From Colletotrichum lupini (taxonomy: Eukaryota; Ascomycota; Sordariomycetes; Glomerellales; Glomerellaceae), in contig NC_064675.1 in NCBI RefSeq assembly GCF_023278565.1, forward strand, positions 5,394,001 through 5,458,000: a stretch of DNA of 64,000 nt. Direction: 5' to 3'. A model generated the notes under the pieces. That model worked only from the letters and a program-made list of their open reading frames with translations, ran no database searches and was not told the origin of the DNA. Shown here piece after piece: positions 49,801 to 62,126 of the stretch. Position 1 is the stretch's first letter, and every line of letters begins with the position of its first letter. The position numbers and the translations under genes are program-made.

Positions 49801-52800
49801 GGACAGGGGAAGCCTGTCTGAATCCCTCTCTGCGGGCGGCTCACTCGTACCCAGAAGGGTAACCCGGGACCCTTGTCGTCGGTCTGTGAGAAGTTGAGAA
49901 GTCAGAAGAGCTCGTTGCGTGCGTGGACGCTGGTGGGTACGAAGTACGCAGTTTGTGGTCAGGAGAGACTACACTACTTAGCGAGACGAGGGGGATGTGC
50001 GGACCAGGGCAAAGCCGCCAAAGACCAAGCAGGGCTTTTAATAGTGCAAATATGGGGAAGTCCAAAGAGAAGCAGAGGTTGATGCACGATGCTGCCGAGA
50101 GAGAAGTCTGGGGATGAAGCCAAAGTTCCTCAGTACCTGCCCTGCCTGCCGTGTCTACCTGACCTCAGTGCCAACCTGCCCGCGTCGCCTTGTACCCAAG
50201 GGTGCTTCGCAATGTAAGGTAGGCACTTCCCTTCGTACTTTCCTTTACGTACATTCATTCCTTCCTTCTCGACGTTCTCGGGCTTGAATTATGTAAGGCA
50301 TCACACGTGCAGTGCGGAGTACCTTACGTGAGTACCTAAGTACGTATCTACTAGAGTATTCCCAAGGTACCTACACTTTCCAAAACAGCAGCGGTGAACG
50401 GTGAATGGTGAATTCGTGGCTGCAATTACGAATCTACCGGATGCCGTCCTTGGAGTACTTGGGTGTGTTTGGATGGTGGCCAAGCATCCACCATTACATG
50501 ATGGAAACTATGTAGAATGCCAGAATGCCAGGTATAGCTGCAAGGAGGGCATCCCAACACCTACCGGAGTACACTCCTAGAGGCACCACCACAACATCAC
50601 TGGACCATAGGACCCTTTCTGAGACGATCGACAAGGGGACTGGGCGGCCTTGGTGTTCTGTTCTGCACCTCTGCACGGAGTACCTACACTACAGTACTTA
50701 CCTGTTGGACACAGGATGACAAGATGGTACACAGGCTGCAAGCTGCCTGCTTCGCCTATTGGAAGCCGAGGACAAGGTGCGAGCGATGTGAGGTGTGACC
50801 AGGTGACTGGCCATGTGAGGACTAACAAGAGCCAGGTCTGACGCGAACGAGGGGGCTCAGTTGTCGTCGAGCCACGGCGATGCATCATTTTCGCCATTCT
50901 GTCATCAGCTCACCCCATCGGCCCCGGTGCCTCTTTCATGCCGTCCTGGGCCTTGACTCTAGAGCCCTTGCTCATGTGCTGAAGCCATTATTTGAGCATC
51001 CTATTCTGTTGCGTCCGTCTGTACCTGATATACACTGCGGTGCCAAAATTGCATCATAACGACGCCTTGTTAGCTAATAAGTTCAAGATGGCATCGACGT
51101 ACAACCAACCATTCCGCCTTATGTAAGGAATCGTCCAGGGAACAGGCAAGAAACATGCTCGTGGAGAGTATATCGCGTAGGCTCATGCAGCGGCCGCTCG
51201 AAACCTCTACGGCCTCGGTGCGGGCTACCTCAGACACGCAATGTACCGTTGCACGTCAGATCGAGCCAAGAGGTACATCACACGCCGGGCCGTCCAAAGT
51301 CCTTGGACGAAAGAAACAAGCACTTGATGCGCGTGGAGAACGGAACTTCCTGCGGGAACACGAAAAAGCGGGAAGAAGGATACAGAGCCGCCACTAAAAG
51401 AAGAACATCAGAAAGGGACACCCGTGAAACAGAGACTTTTTCTCTGAGCCAGTGAAGCGATCACGATCTGATGGTTTCTGGGCTCCATACGCATGAACAC
51501 TACAACTTTACAATTCCAAAGGGCAGCCAGTCGGCTCGCTCTGCTGTATGCAACGTGCCTCGCTGCGTACCCCGTATTATGGAGAGCTTCGACTGCATGA
51601 CCAGCGAAACAAGACACGCCGTCACGACGAGGGTCCAAGTACCTTGCAGCGGCAACAAACTCACAGATAGGTACGCCGATTTGGTGGATGCCCGTCTGCG
51701 AATACCGAACAGTAGGTGTACGTGGACTGTATTGACTAACAGCGTACGATACCATAGTCAACGTGTTTCTGGTACGGCACTTCTTAGCCAGCTTCTACAT
51801 CGGGGATGGCCAATGAGGTATTTCCTCGTCTTGCCTTTCTACTCGCATCTGCACCGCCATCGTGTTTGTTTCTCCCGTTCCTTGATTTTGAGAAATTGGA
51901 CACGTCTCCGGTGAGTCCAGACTACCAGACTGAGATTAGTGAGCACATGCCACAGCTGTCTCTCGGCAAAGAACAAACATAATGCAATGCAGCACGGGAG
52001 CAGACTCCAGAGGCCGCCGCAATGCAATACCCGGTTTTCTCACTTTCGGCACGTCCCCTTTGATCAGCGGATGTTGCAATTTTCCTCAAAGGGCACAACA
52101 TGCTGGGGAACAACAGACGACGGGGACACTGATGACCGAAACAACTTTGGTTCTCTGTCAGCGACCCGCCACGGCTCGAGTTGAAGTCTAGCAAATCGTT
52201 CGAGTCGGATCGAGTGGGCCATTCCCAGTTCCCACGAGGTTGCTACGCACGCAGTAAGAGCAGCCGAGACTCAGACGTCTGCTGTCTGCTAGCTGTGGGC
52301 TTTGCGCGGCTGCGACGGAGGAGCCTCCAAAGCCTCCATCCCCCCGGCCCCGGTATTTCGTGATTCATACAACGTTTTCACATCACCTCATCCACAGCCC
52401 TGAGCACGTTTCCCCCCCGAATGGGCCCTAAGAAAATCGAGTAAAAAAGCCACATCAGGGTTACCAAGAGGCCGTACAAAGTTCGAAACAAACTCCACTG
52501 AAAGGCGCAACTGTTACTCTGAGGGAGGGAACTAAGGCACTACAGTATCCGTAGGCCTCTAACCCACATCCTCGAGAGCCCCACGTCCCGTCGCCAGAGG
52601 CTCAGCGGCTCAGAGACTTCAACAACGACTGTGCGACTCAAGGAGTCAGTCATCGACTCATCACAAGCCGGCTTGACTTTCGGTGGAGTACCGGTACCCG
52701 TATCCACAGGAAACCACCTCACATAACAACAATGAGCACATTTTAGCTCTTGGGGGTAGAGCGGCTGAATGGCAAAGAGGTGCTCCGAGTCCCCTGGAGG

Positions 52801-55570
52801 CGTCATGCTCCCGAACGGCGCTGCGAGCTTGAGGCGGTCCGGTGCCTTGTACCTTGGGTATGGGTTGATGGCGTCGTCCGTCCCACCCGCTCCCTTTCTT
52901 TCACGTCCTGCAAAACAGTGACCCGTGGAGCCATGCCCGTGGACCCGTGGAACCTCTCCGGCCAGCCGCGCCGCCGCCCGTCGCAAAGCAACATGCTCCG
53001 GTTTTTTGTCTCCCTTTTTCACTCGCTTCACCTCCACAGACTCACAGAGTACGAAAGATATTGCTTATCATCCCTTCCCGGTAACAACAAAATACAATGA
53101 CAAAGACGGACTCGACGCAGGGAAGACGATCAGAAATTGTGGAAATGAGCAGAAATTTCAGGATTCCAGAGATTCCAGACCTCACCACCTCGCAACCACC
53201 CCTGGCACATCAGAAACAAGTCGAGAAAAACTTAATCCCCATGAGAAAGAATTCAGTGGGCAAACTGCAAGGACGACACAGCCCGGAGCCCCATTGACAG
53301 AATATCCACTCGTTTCCCTTCGTCCCGGCTCCGTTCTCTGCAAGGGCTTCCGCTCAGCAGTCTCTTCACTTTCCAGAGTCACACACACGCACACTTGTAC
53401 CCGTACACCGGTGGGTGGGCCTTTTCCCCAACCCGGCCTTTACCTTGCCTTGTTAGTCAAGTCTAGGACGGATCCAACTGTCCAAGGTAGGCCGCAAACC
53501 ACCTACCACAGTGGCTGCTTCATCCACGTTGAGACGGTGGGAACTTGACATGAACGACGTTTCTTCCCGTCCGTCACAGAACACGTGTTTCCATCACGTT
53601 TGGTCAGAGGAAGAAAGATTCTTCCCCCGGTTTCTTCTCTGGTTCACCGTAACGATGTATTATTGATGCAACATTTCTGTCTCCTTTCCCCTTGGGTCGT
53701 TGCGGGGATCCCAACCCATCGGGCATCGGAGAGGGCAGCCGACGGAAAATTTTCATCTGCATTTCTCCCCCGTTCCCACAAAGATGCCAAGCTACTGGCC
53801 AGTTCCGTGTCTCTGTAACTGGAGTGAGTTTGTTACTGCAAAGGAGTTATGGGGCAGGAGACATGGTTGAGCAGCTAGCGCTTGATATAGCCTACAGGCA
53901 TGCTGGTACTCTCTATGTCTTGTCAAACTATCTATCCATACATCGTGAGTTTCCTCATGCCATCTGTCGCCGCGTAAGAGGGTCCCTATGCAGAGGGTAA
54001 TTGTAATGTTCAATCTCGACATTGAGAGAACAGATCAACCTTTCTGGTTTCGATGGAACACCGGAAGACTAGGCCCGTGGAGTATCCGAAGGTATGCAAC
54101 GTAGAAAGTCACCGGAAAGCCCACATCAATCGTAACTGTTCTCCGCCCAAGGGAACAGCATCCGTCAAAGCCGTCGAGCATCGTCTGCATTAATACAAGC
54201 AAACTAATAAACAGTGCCGGATGAACGATTGACACTCAGTCTACAAAGTCTCTCGAATAGGTACCTTTTAGTCCGTTGGTACGGAGTACTATGGTAAGTA
54301 TTATGTCAATAGCCTAATGCACCCTACGCCGGCCGCCGTGGGCTTAAGCATCTCTCTCTTTCCCCCCAGTCCCCGGTCCCCAGTCCAAATGACCGCTATA
54401 TGGCGATCCCCCAGTCTACTGCTAGATCCGAGAGGCCCCAAACAAAACGTTCTTTTTCTTGGTGGCCGAGCTAGAGGACGGTGACTGTGACACATGGAAA
54501 CGGTGAAAGGATGGCACGATGGTCCGTAATGGCGTGTATGTAGGTTCCATCACATTCGTAAGTTCGAAACGGCCGGAACCAGATATGCTGATCAATTTTT
54601 CTTGCTTCTGTTCGTGCTGCTAACAGTCGGTGGTAGGTAGAACCCTGATCACCTCAGGAATGCGGGGTGTGATGTGATGTGAGCTGTTCGAGCACCAACT
54701 GCCGCTTGCTTCATATGCCTAGGTACTACAACTGTACGACACATGATGAGTGGCGATGGCGTGCCATTAGACAATATAGAAACACTATCTCGTCACATTT
54801 TTTTTCCCTCTCGAAAGAATGCCGACTGGTTTCGAAAGTAGGCGTAAGATGCATGTGCTAAGGTCCCATCATGAATCGCCGTCGGCTCGACTGGCGTGGC
54901 TGACAACCGTTGGTCGAGGTCTGCTCATATCACGTCTGATATCACATCTTGAGTTTCCTCGGGGGCATGTCGGAGTCAGTGAATAGGCGGCTGCTGTGAG
55001 TGCAAGGCAACGCGCAGACACAATGCAATTGGCAACTCATTGTGCCATCAACCGACGGGAGATACTTACCAGTTCCAGTAGAGGACGCATGCGCGGCAAG
55101 AGCCGCGACATGAACGATTGGGGTGACAAGATACGCAAGCGCACAAAAATTTCAACCTCGTCCACTGAGACTCTTGCATTCCCGACTGTTTGGCTATCTC
55201 TGAGCAGGTTCCTGTCATGGTCTAGAATTATCAAGGTGGCTGGCGCACTCTACGGCTACCCAGATGGCACGTTTGCGTGTCGACCTGTGATTTGAACTTG
55301 ACATTCGTCTGCCTGCAAAGGGAACTTAACCGGGGGCTTCTTGAGCGAGAGAGTTTCTACAGCATGCCTGTCACGGCATCGAAAGTTCTGCGTGCGTCCC
55401 CAGTGAGCGTGCCATGCTGCTACTCAATTAATCTGCCTTTTTCTGCTCTGCGTGGGGGGGCTTGGATTTTTTTCGGGCGATGATATTCTGCCAGCACCTG
55501 CCGATATCCCGCCACTAAGTGTGGCTGCGGCCGCTCCTGCCTCCGACCACGGAGCCCAGCTGCCTATACC
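46808..55570. other. 8.8-kb GC-normal region with no supported gene
   Basis: The first part is the promoter side of the Ecl1-type gene. Beyond it I recognise no protein, exon chain, tRNA or 5S RNA. Open frames are below about 215 codons and have no motif. It has scattered TAGGTACC/CTACC-type tracts, homopolymer runs near 49,525 and 49,575, and one TACGGAGTA motif at 54,280. It ends at a CCTA/CTTA microsatellite where the AT-rich block begins. Confidence 0.45.
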
Positions 55571-55629
55571 TACCTACTTACCTACCTACTTACCTACCTA
55601 CTTACTTACCTACCTACTTACCTACTTAT
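55571..55629. repeat. CCTA/CTTA microsatellite at the GC/AT boundary
   Basis: Tandem CTAC and CTTAC units mark the exact change from GC-normal to AT-rich sequence. Confidence 0.9.
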
Positions 55630-58072
55630 AACTACTACTTCGTTAACCTCGCCGTTACTATTACTACTACTATTACTAATTAAAGCTATTCCTAACGTTA
55701 ATATATTATAAAAAAAGAATAATTACGAAGTTAACGATCTTTTTATTTATTAATATATTATTAATTATAATAATTATAGTTATATAGAATATAACTACTT
55801 ATTTTATAGCTAGCGCTTTTTTAACCTATTTAAAACTAGAGTAGTATTCAATGAGGCTATTTATAAAGCTAGCTTTATAATTTAAATTATTTAATATAAA
55901 CCCTCTACTAGGGCGCTAATTATTATTACTTATTATTATATTCGTAGCCTACGTTATAATTAAAAGTAATAACGCCTCGTAAAATTAACTTACTTAAATA
56001 AGTATTATAAATCCTTAACTTCGTTTATAAACTATTATTAATAAATTACTATTATTAATAAATTACTATTATTAATAAATTACTATTATTAATAAATTAC
56101 TATTAGTTTTTTAAGTAGTAACTAGCTCTTTTATCCTATTATTAGTACTTTTTATAACTACTATAACTACTTATTTAATAATATTAACGCTTTTATATAT
56201 TATTATTACGTATTACTACGCAATAAAAAGGACTAAATTATTAATTAATAAAATAAGAGTATTCGACCTATTTAAATCCTTTCGAGCCTCTAATTAAAAA
56301 GTAATAATTATAATAGTATTATTAATTATAATATACTTAATATACTAGCTACTTACTACTATAACAAATTAAGTAATAGATCCCTTATTAAGTAATTATT
56401 TAACTAATTATATAATTTTATAAAGTATTAATACCGTTTTTAATATAATAACGCGGGCTATATTACGACCTTATTTATTATACTTATTATTATAATTTCC
56501 CTATTTTAATAATATCTAAATATTTTATTAATAGATTCTATATATAAAACTAATCGATTTAATATATTACTATTTAATATTTATAGAGCTACGAACGATA
56601 GTTATACTTTTTAAGTTACGAGCTATTTTTTATTTAATAAGAAAGAAGCTAATTATTATTAAGCTATTAACTAGCTATTAGTATTACTCTAGGCTTACGA
56701 AATTCCCCTTTTATAAGTTATATATACGGATCGCGAGATTACTCTATTTAACGTCCTTAATAATAATACTTAATTTAAAATAGTACCGTACGTACTTTAC
56801 TATTAGTATATTAACTTTAACGTATTAACTAAAACCCGGCGCTATTTTAGCCTAGTTATAAGGGACGAGATTAGCGTCGTTATATATAACCCTCGCTTTT
56901 AATAATTCCTTATGGATTAAGGTAATCTCCTCTATAGTAAATTAATAACTATATACTATAACTAATTATTCAAATTTAAAACTATTAAGTACTTTATAGT
57001 AGTAGTTAATTATATTATTAATACTTAGCTTAAGCTATAATATTAAAAGATCGTACTTACTTAGGTTAACTAAATTAAGTACTTTAGTTACGTAATTATA
57101 TTAATTATTAAATCCTTATATATAAGTATTAAAGTACGAATTTATTACTATACGGACGACTTTAAAGCCGTATTTAATAAATTAGTTATTTTTTAAATAA
57201 GTTAAACAGTTATAATTAGCGCTTATTAAACTTATTACTAAGCTAAAGTATTAAGTATTATTATAAAATTATTTTAAAAAAAGGTCCGTATATATATATA
57301 TTATAATATTCTTAGGCGCTTCTTATAAAAACTTCGTACGCTAAATAAATAACTAAATTTAAGTTTATATAAAAAGCCGTTAAAAAAGTACGTACCCTAC
57401 TTAATTCGAACTATTTATAAGCTATTTTATTACTACGTCCTTTAGTAATATATTAAGGATAGTACCTTAATATTATTAAAAAAGATCTATTTATATTAGT
57501 TTTAGTAATACTTGTAGCTTATTATTAATAATAATACCTCTACCCCCCTACTTAATCTCTTATAAATCCGAGGTAAGGGTTACTTATAGGGCTCTATAAT
57601 AGGTATTATAGTAGTTATTATTATAGTAGTAGGTACTAGGGCCCTATAGGCCCTATAGCTTAGCCTTAGGCTACGAGGCTAAGCTCTTAGTAATTACGTA
57701 ACGAGCTAAACTACTAGGCCTAAAGGGCTAGCTTATTAGCTTCTATTTATTATTCTATTTTTTCCCTCTTTATATTAAGTCTTTAGTTAATTAGGTTAAT
57801 ATAGTAGCGTTCTAACCTACCTCGAGATCCTTTTTATAATACTACTTAACGTTACTTAATTAATTATTTTTTAAAAACGGAACAATAATATCTTAATTAA
57901 TTAATTACTAACTACCCTTATTAAAAAAGCGTATAAAAAAGCTAAGTAATAACTAATTAAATTAATTATATATAAGTAGTATAATTAATACCCTCTAAAT
58001 ATATACCCCCTTTACTAAATATAATAGTTAGAGGATATAATTAAAAAGGCTAGGTCTCCCTTCGTATTAACG
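55630..58072. repeat. AT-rich RIP-like block, insertion target of the copia element
   Basis: TpA-rich sequence with very few CpA/TpG and retained CpG, as in the 10.6-15.6 kb element. No coding frame survives. It also resumes in the last bases after the copia element. Its original identity is unknown; no terminal repeats were found within the window. Confidence 0.75.
56034..56101. repeat. Four tandem 17-bp repeats
   Basis: The unit ATTATTAATAAATTACT is repeated four times without mismatch inside the AT-rich block. Confidence 0.9.
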
Positions 58073-58077
58073 GTTTT
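58073..58077. repeat. Left target-site duplication (GTTTT)
   Basis: The 5-bp GTTTT directly before the 5' LTR is matched by GTTTT at 63991-63995 directly after the 3' LTR, as integrase-mediated insertion produces. Confidence 0.85.
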
Positions 58078-58591
58078 TGTTACGAAGGTAACTTTGTTTA
58101 CCTTATTATTCGCCTTATTATCAATATTACGTAAGAAAACTATATACCATATTAATCTACGATTTCTGTAGATTATTATAGGTATTGATTATGTAAGCAA
58201 TACTGCTTATATAAGCTTACGTGAGCAATGGAAAGTACTGGAAAGTAACTGAATAATTTGGAATTTACTCGAGGCGGAATTACGTACTACGATTACGCAT
58301 TCACTTACGTATACGCTTATTAATTATATCATAATTAATAAGCAATGGAATATTCTAGTAGGAGGTTTTTATGCCTATATATAGGCGTGTATTTACCTAC
58401 CTAGACCTTTCGTTAAGCAAGCAACTTCTCATATAGTAATTCAACTATATTACTCTCTTTACTACAAAAACCTCTTTTATATACGCTTATATCCCCTATA
58501 TTTATATATTCTTGCTTCTATATGAATATTCACTCTTTATATTCTTTATAAGAATATCCCGCATTACCTCGTTAAAGCTATACGTGCTAGA
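58078..58591 (+). repeat. 5' LTR (514 bp)
   Basis: It begins TGTTACGAAGG and ends GTGCTAGA. Compared with the 3' LTR I count five substitutions, all transitions, and three small indels, so the pair is about 99% identical in substitutions. The left edge is fixed because the bases before the two copies differ; the right edge by the target duplication. Confidence 0.95.
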
Positions 58592-58605
58592 GGTTATGAG
58601 CCCAG
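58592..58605 (+). other. Primer-binding site for half tRNA-iMet
   Basis: GGTTATGAGCCCAG directly follows the 5' LTR. It is complementary to the anticodon-loop region of eukaryotic initiator tRNA (CTGGGCTCATAACC), not to the tRNA 3' end. Drosophila copia uses the same internal-fragment priming. Confidence 0.85.
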
Positions 58606-59060
58606 TCATTATATAACTGAGGTTTTATTTACTTAAGTGAATATTATTCACTTATCCGAGCTCTTCTATTTTATTTGCCTATATTATACCTATTATCATT
58701 TAGGTATATGCCTTTATCCGGTATATGCATATCCATATATCGAGATACCTTACTCCGCCCAAAATCACTTTTTCGAATTCGAAAATTCGAAATCGACCTT
58801 TATATTTAATAAAGGATATATATATATAAAAAGGCAGACGAAGTGTAAGCCCTTTTTATACTATATACTTACTTTTATTAAATATCTATTTATAAGAAAA
58901 AGAAGTCAAAATAGACTTTTCTTATATATATTTTTAGACTTGAAATAAGTCTATTTTCAAGCTTAAAAACAAGCTTGAATTCTAAGCTTAAAGTAAGCTT
59001 ATTTATACTAGGAACAATACTAGTATATATTTATATTATATATATTCTAAAATATATATA
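58606..59060 (+). other. Copia leader sequence
   Basis: Untranslated leader between primer site and gag. It holds four AAGCTT hexamers at 58959, 58971, 58984 and 58995. An open frame across 58637-58948 has no family features and lacks an ATG at its listed start. Confidence 0.6.
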
Positions 59061-59887
59061 ATGGCGGATATTATTAAGGCAATTACAGGCTGCCTTATGC
59101 CTGAAAATCAACGCCTAAAAGGTAGTCAAAATTGGACTACTTGGCTTTCTACTCTTCATATTTATCTTCGACTTTTGAAATTAAATACCTATTTCGAAGT
59201 TGAAAACGAATATGAAAATATTACTGAAGAGCAAAAAACCCAATCCTTATTATTAATAAGGCAAAATATTCAACCTGAGCCTCTTTCACTTATTTTTGAT
59301 CAAATTGATCCAAAAGAGGCTCTTAATACCCTTAAAGCATCCTATGAGGGTACAGGACCAGTTCTACGTCAACAATTATACCTCGAATTCCACGCTATTA
59401 GATTGGAGCATTTTAATAGCTTAAATGAGTTTATTAGCTCATTTAAAAGCTATATTTCCAAATTAAAAAGCGTAGGAGCTATTATTGAGGATATAGACCA
59501 AAAACGGTCTTTATATCAGCACTAACCAATATCTTTCCGATTTGGGCTGATCGTCAAAGGTCTAATTTAAGACTTAAAGAGCCCCCTACTTTAGAGGCTC
59601 TTATTACGGATATATTAGACGAAAATAGGAGAGAAATCGATACTCCTATGTCTAATAATACTATTAAGAGTAATAAATACTCTCGAAATAAGTATAATAA
59701 GTCTAAGACTTATTATAAGCAAAATACCAACCCAAATACCAACCCAAATAAGCCCTCAAATTACCCAAATAAGCCCTCAAACAAGCCCTTATATCAACCC
59801 AAACCAAACCAACCCCGAAACCAGCCCCGAAACCAACTAAACCAGCCCAACTTTTTTACGAAAAACCACGCCCACATGGAGATTTGA
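59061..59887 (+). pseudogene. copia gag, with one frame break
   Basis: The gag/UBN2-type capsid region begins MADIIKAITG and contains NWTTWLSTLHIYLRLLK. It reads in one frame to a stop at 59523, and continues in another frame from about 59515 (ALTNIFPIWADRQRSNLR) to a TGA at 59885, so one base appears lost near 59,515. The tail is an Asn/Pro/Gln/Lys low-complexity repeat. The usual CCHC zinc knuckle was not found. The missing knuckle and the stop coincide with an unusual segment described in the findings. Confidence 0.8.
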
Positions 59888-62126
59888 ACCCTCAGCCCTT
59901 ACAATCAAGGAATTATATGGTTAGTGGTTCCGACCACTATACTATAGACCCACTTGATGAAAATTATCAACCTTTTCTCCCTCATATATTACCCAACTCG
60001 ACTCCAAATGATAATTTGGGCCTTTCGGGAGAAAATACCAATAATTCGGCTAATATGGGCACAAATACAACTGAAAGGTGGTTGTATGATACGGGTTCAA
60101 CAGTCCATATTGCTAATAGTATGGATTTATTCGAAAATTTCGATAATAGGGACAATTTACCCCCTATTCGAACCGGAGCTGGCCCAGTTACCCACAGGGT
60201 ATTGGGGACTTAATTTTACCTATCTATTTACGGGGTAAAATTATACCTATAAGGTTAAAAAATACCTTATATATTCCAGAATTCCCACTTAATATCTTTT
60301 CAGGTATATTACACTACAAAAATGGTGGATATATTGAAAAGAATTATTTAGTGGATTCTGAGGGCAATGTATTTGCTTATTTGGATTTCAAAAGGCATGG
60401 ATTTTTCCTTAATATTGCTTGGAAAAATCAAAGGCCTACTACAGGGTACCAACAAAACGATTTGGACCCTAAAAATCAGTATTTGGATCTAAAAAATATT
60501 TTAGAATCCATTCAAAATTCTCTTCATAATATTACTATTAATAATAGTAATATAGAGAAAAATACTGATTATTTATCTGAAAATTCAGATAATCAGGCCT
60601 ATTCAATCACCCAGGAATGGCACGAAAAATTAGGTCATCCTTCTTACCCTTATTTATTAAAAACTGCAAAAATAACTAAGGGAATTCCTTTACACAAATT
60701 AAAGGAAAAAGACCTAAATTGCCCGAGCTGTACTACAGCTAAGTTAACTAGGCAACAGCCTAAAATTAACTATAATCGGGCATTATTTCCATTAGAAAGG
60801 GTCTGTATTGATACAGTTAAAATTACCCCTACTACTATTAGTGGAAATAATTACGCTATTCCGTTTACGGATGATTTTACTGGTTTTCGAGATGTTGAAT
60901 TCTCAAAAACCAAAGAGAATATAATTAATATTCTCAAAAACAAACTGGAATTTTATTTTAACCAGTTTAATTCCTACCCTAAGTATATACGCTTAGATAA
61001 TGGTACGGAATTTAATATAGGGGAATTATTACCCTATATTAACGAAAAAGGCATTATTTTAGAGCCTTCGACGCCCTATACGCCCGAGCAAAATGGTATA
61101 GCCGAAAGGACTAATAGGGCCCTTATCGAAAAGGCTAGAACTATTTTATTAGCGGAGAAATTACCCCTATATTTATGGGACGTAATTTTGAAAGAATTAA
61201 CTAAATTAGTTAATTTTACCGCTAATATACGCCTTGAAAAGACCCCTATAGAGGCTTTTCTCGATTATTTCTTCCCAAAAAGAAATAATAAGCCGGATTT
61301 ATCTAATCTAAGAAAAATCGGCTCTAGGGTACTTATTTATTACCCTACTCAAAAGCGAGTCACTTCGAATAAAATGTATACCTATACTCAAAATGGTATA
61401 TATTTAGGAAAAGAAGGTAATAATATATATATTATATATTGCCCTTCTAATCCTTTTCGATCTCGATTATTACGGACTTCGCATATTCGATTTATTCAAA
61501 ATAATAGAATAGAGGGGGTAGAAAGCGTAAATCCTCCTTTATATTCTAAAAATTTTGATAAAATCGAAGATATTCAGGAAATACCTTCTAAAATAGAGGT
61601 ATTAATTCCCAAATTATCTGAGGAAGAAAAATCTAAATATAAAGATTTTACTCAGAGTATTACCCTACCTCCAGAGCCTAATACACTAAAACAGGCTCTA
61701 AATAGCTCAGAAAAATCAGAATGGTTAAAAGCTATATATTCTGAGCTAGAGGTTATTATTAAAAAGGGTACTTTATTAGCTATAGACCCAAATAAGGTCT
61801 ATAAAGCTAATAAAAATCCACTATCTACTAGATGGGTCTTTAAACGAAAAATCAATATTAATACTGGTAATATTGATAAATATAAGGCCCGATTAGTAGT
61901 TAGAGGCTTCGAACAACAGTATGGAGTCGATTATTTCCAAACTTTTGCTTCTGGAAGTAATCCTACTACCTATAGGGTACTTATAGCCCTATCTGCCCCT
62001 TTAAACTGGCATATATACCAAATTGACGTTATTGGTGCCTTTTTAAATGGGGATTTATTAGAAGAGGTATATATAGACCCTTCTAATATACCTTTAACTG
62101 AATTTTTGAAAAATACCCTAATTTAA
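59888..62126 (+). pseudogene. copia pol: protease, integrase and start of reverse transcriptase
   Basis: The aspartic protease core WLYDTGSTVHIANS lies at about 60,078. A further frame change near 60,210 leads into a long open frame ending at TAA 62124. That frame holds the GAG-pre-integrase zinc region (HEKLGHPSY through NCPSC). It holds the integrase core with the expected acidic residues in CIDTVKI, IRLDNGTEF and GIAERTNRALIEK. It ends with the first part of the RVT_2 reverse transcriptase (WVFKRKIN, YKARLVVRGF, IDVIGAFLNGDL). This is the best-preserved coding piece of the element. Confidence 0.88.

Noticed and set aside
52540..53037. Minus-strand open frame of 165 codons
   Set aside because: No motif, and a composition like the surrounding intergenic DNA.
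55571..55629. Telomere-like repeat
   Set aside because: The units are CCTA/CTTA, not the TTAGGG repeat of these fungi, and unique sequence lies on both sides.
56034..56101. CRISPR-like array
   Set aside because: The units are directly tandem with no spacers, and the genome is eukaryotic.
58637..58948. 103-codon open frame in the copia leader
   Set aside because: Begins at GTG, rich in Tyr/Ile/Phe as expected from AT-rich DNA, and outside known copia coding order.
59870..59960. Real tRNA gene on the minus strand in the copia element
   Set aside because: A- and B-box-like strings are present, but the T stem pairs only partly and no acceptor stem forms.
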